Assembly (NCBI RefSeq): GCF_004331075.1 | Contig: NZ_SJNX01000002.1 | Location: forward strand, 1-64,000 | Length of the DNA stretch: 64,000 nucleotides | DNA from: Acinetobacter brisouioides | GTDB taxonomy: Bacteria > Pseudomonadota > Gammaproteobacteria > Pseudomonadales > Moraxellaceae | Direction: 5' to 3' | Part shown: positions 63,225 through 64,000 of the stretch, in pieces | Numbering within the stretch: the first letter of the stretch is position 1 | How the letters are laid out: each line of letters starts with the position of its first letter | Translations under genes and position numbers: made by a program | Notes under the pieces: generated by a model | Seen by the model: the letters and a program-made list of their open reading frames with translations, nothing else | Told to the model about the DNA's origin: nothing | The model's database searches: none

Positions 63225-64000
63225 TTATTCGCCTTGAAAACGCTCTACCCGATCGACAAATAAAGTCGCTGCCAATAAATCCGCCGCACCGCCAGGTGAA
63301 GCATTCAGACGCAATAAATCAATTTCCAGCAAATACAGTTCACGACGTGCTGCCAGACTGGCATAACCACCGAGTGCCAAAACTTGTCCTGCACCTTGCT
63401 GCATGCGCTTTAAGCCATTTAATCCCGCCCGATACAGCACACAGGTATCATCCAGATGCTGCATAATCGCCAGCAAGGCATCTAAACGGGCAAATTCCTC
63501 ACGCATCGAACGCTGTCGGGTGTGGCGAAGCTGTGGCAAGGCGTGCTGACAAATCGCAGGAAAACCTTGTTGTGCTTGCTGTTTTGCCCCTTGCTTGCCA
63601 TGTTTGTGCAATACCATTTGCCCATGACTTAAGGTAGCTTTCGCTGTTACAGCTCGGTCTTCAAGTTGTGCGATTTGCCCTGCACAAAGACACACTTCCT
63701 CCGCAGATGTTCCCTGTGGCAACAACGTCGCAGCTGTCACCAGTAAACCGAGTGCCCAAATCGCCCCGCGATGGGTATTCACGCCGCCCGTCACCGCCAA
63801 CATGGCTTGCTCACCTTCACGCCCAAGCTGTCCGATTTGTTCGCGTAATGCCCGTGAAACTTCGCCATGTTGTGTTGCTGCCAAACTCATGGCAGCAAAC
63901 ATATGTCTTAAACTTTCAGCCGACTGTTCCATCAAGTTCAGGGTCAAATCCTGATGTGCGCCTGAACTACGTGCATCGACCAGTGCAGGTTTGGGTGACA
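63225..64000 (-). CDS. mdcB: Triphosphoribosyl-dephospho-CoA synthase, N-terminus outside the window
   Basis: The gene runs off the right edge: the frame stays open through 63947 to 64000 and reads PALVDARSSGAHQD, a known MdcB/CitG N-terminal motif, before the internal methionine. Other blocks are GVNTHRGAIWALGLL and LNASPGGAADLLAATLFVDRV. It makes the prosthetic-group precursor for MdcC. mdcA is expected beyond the edge. Confidence 0.92.
   Translation of the reverse strand, partial: SPKPALVDARSSGAHQDLTLNLMEQSAESLRHMFAAMSLAATQHGEVSRALREQIGQLGREGEQAMLAVTGGVNTHRGAIWALGLLVTAATLLPQGTSAEEVCLCAGQIAQLEDRAVTAKATLSHGQMVLHKHGKQGAKQQAQQGFPAICQHALPQLRHTRQRSMREEFARLDALLAIMQHLDDTCVLYRAGLNGLKRMQQGAGQVLALGGYASLAARRELYLLEIDLLRLNASPGGAADLLAATLFVDRVERFQGE

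Overview
The window looks like a chromosomal segment of an Acinetobacter-type gammaproteobacterium (Moraxellaceae). Support: moderate-to-low G+C, an lepA-lepB-rnc-era-recO-pdxJ run with miaE attached, pabC-mltG-tmk, Acinetobacter-like RNase III and malonate decarboxylase proteins, and AT-rich intergenic DNA. All calls were made by reading the sequence; no database search was run.

Layout. 1-4662: edge of an aromatic-degradation hydratase, an AT-rich gene-free kilobase, rraA, rpsT, a histidine phosphatase and cysQ. 4987-11918: purU-folD followed by a four-subunit sarcosine-oxidase-family enzyme (B-D-A-G order). 12320-14999: a P-II protein, two GNAT acetyltransferases and an XRE-cupin regulator. 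15201-20684 (minus strand): dimethylamine monooxygenase genes and trimethylamine monooxygenase (tmm). 20881-24630: an SDR pseudogene, a cytochrome b561 and a soluble histidine kinase / response regulator / PAS protein set. 24861-30285: trimethylamine N-oxide demethylase (tdm) and two tandem ammonium channels. 30383-39931: paiB, then the minus-strand housekeeping run from lepA to miaE. 40000-43254: a glutamate/aspartate ABC transporter. 43559-46053: tmk-mltG-pabC. 46222-51672: sulfate uptake genes with a CysB-like regulator. 51775-57412: gloB, a five-gene tRNA-Leu/tRNA-Trp array, a kinase-like protein next to a patatin, and a DUF815 ATPase. 57478-64000: malonate decarboxylase and transporter genes with mdcR; mdcB runs off the right edge.

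Central reading. 4987-30285 looks like a methylated-amine catabolic island. TMA is oxidised to TMAO (Tmm), TMAO is split to dimethylamine plus formaldehyde (Tdm), and dimethylamine is demethylated (Dmm). The B-D-A-G enzyme could be sarcosine oxidase or, given the pathway and its altered delta subunit, N-methylglutamate dehydrogenase. Tdm, the DmmD-like protein and the alpha subunit all carry tetrahydrofolate-type aminomethyltransferase domains. FolD and PurU would oxidise the resulting methylene-THF to formate, and P-II plus two AmtB channels would handle the ammonium. The kinase operon, the second amtB and the glutamate transporter each have a well-matched sigma-54 -24/-12 sequence, which suggests nitrogen control. 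No gmaS or mgsABC is in the window, so the monomethylamine step is not accounted for here.

A dispersed 69-bp intergenic repeat (three copies), a 20-bp palindrome (two copies) and a compact inverted-repeat element near tmm are not explained by the genes.
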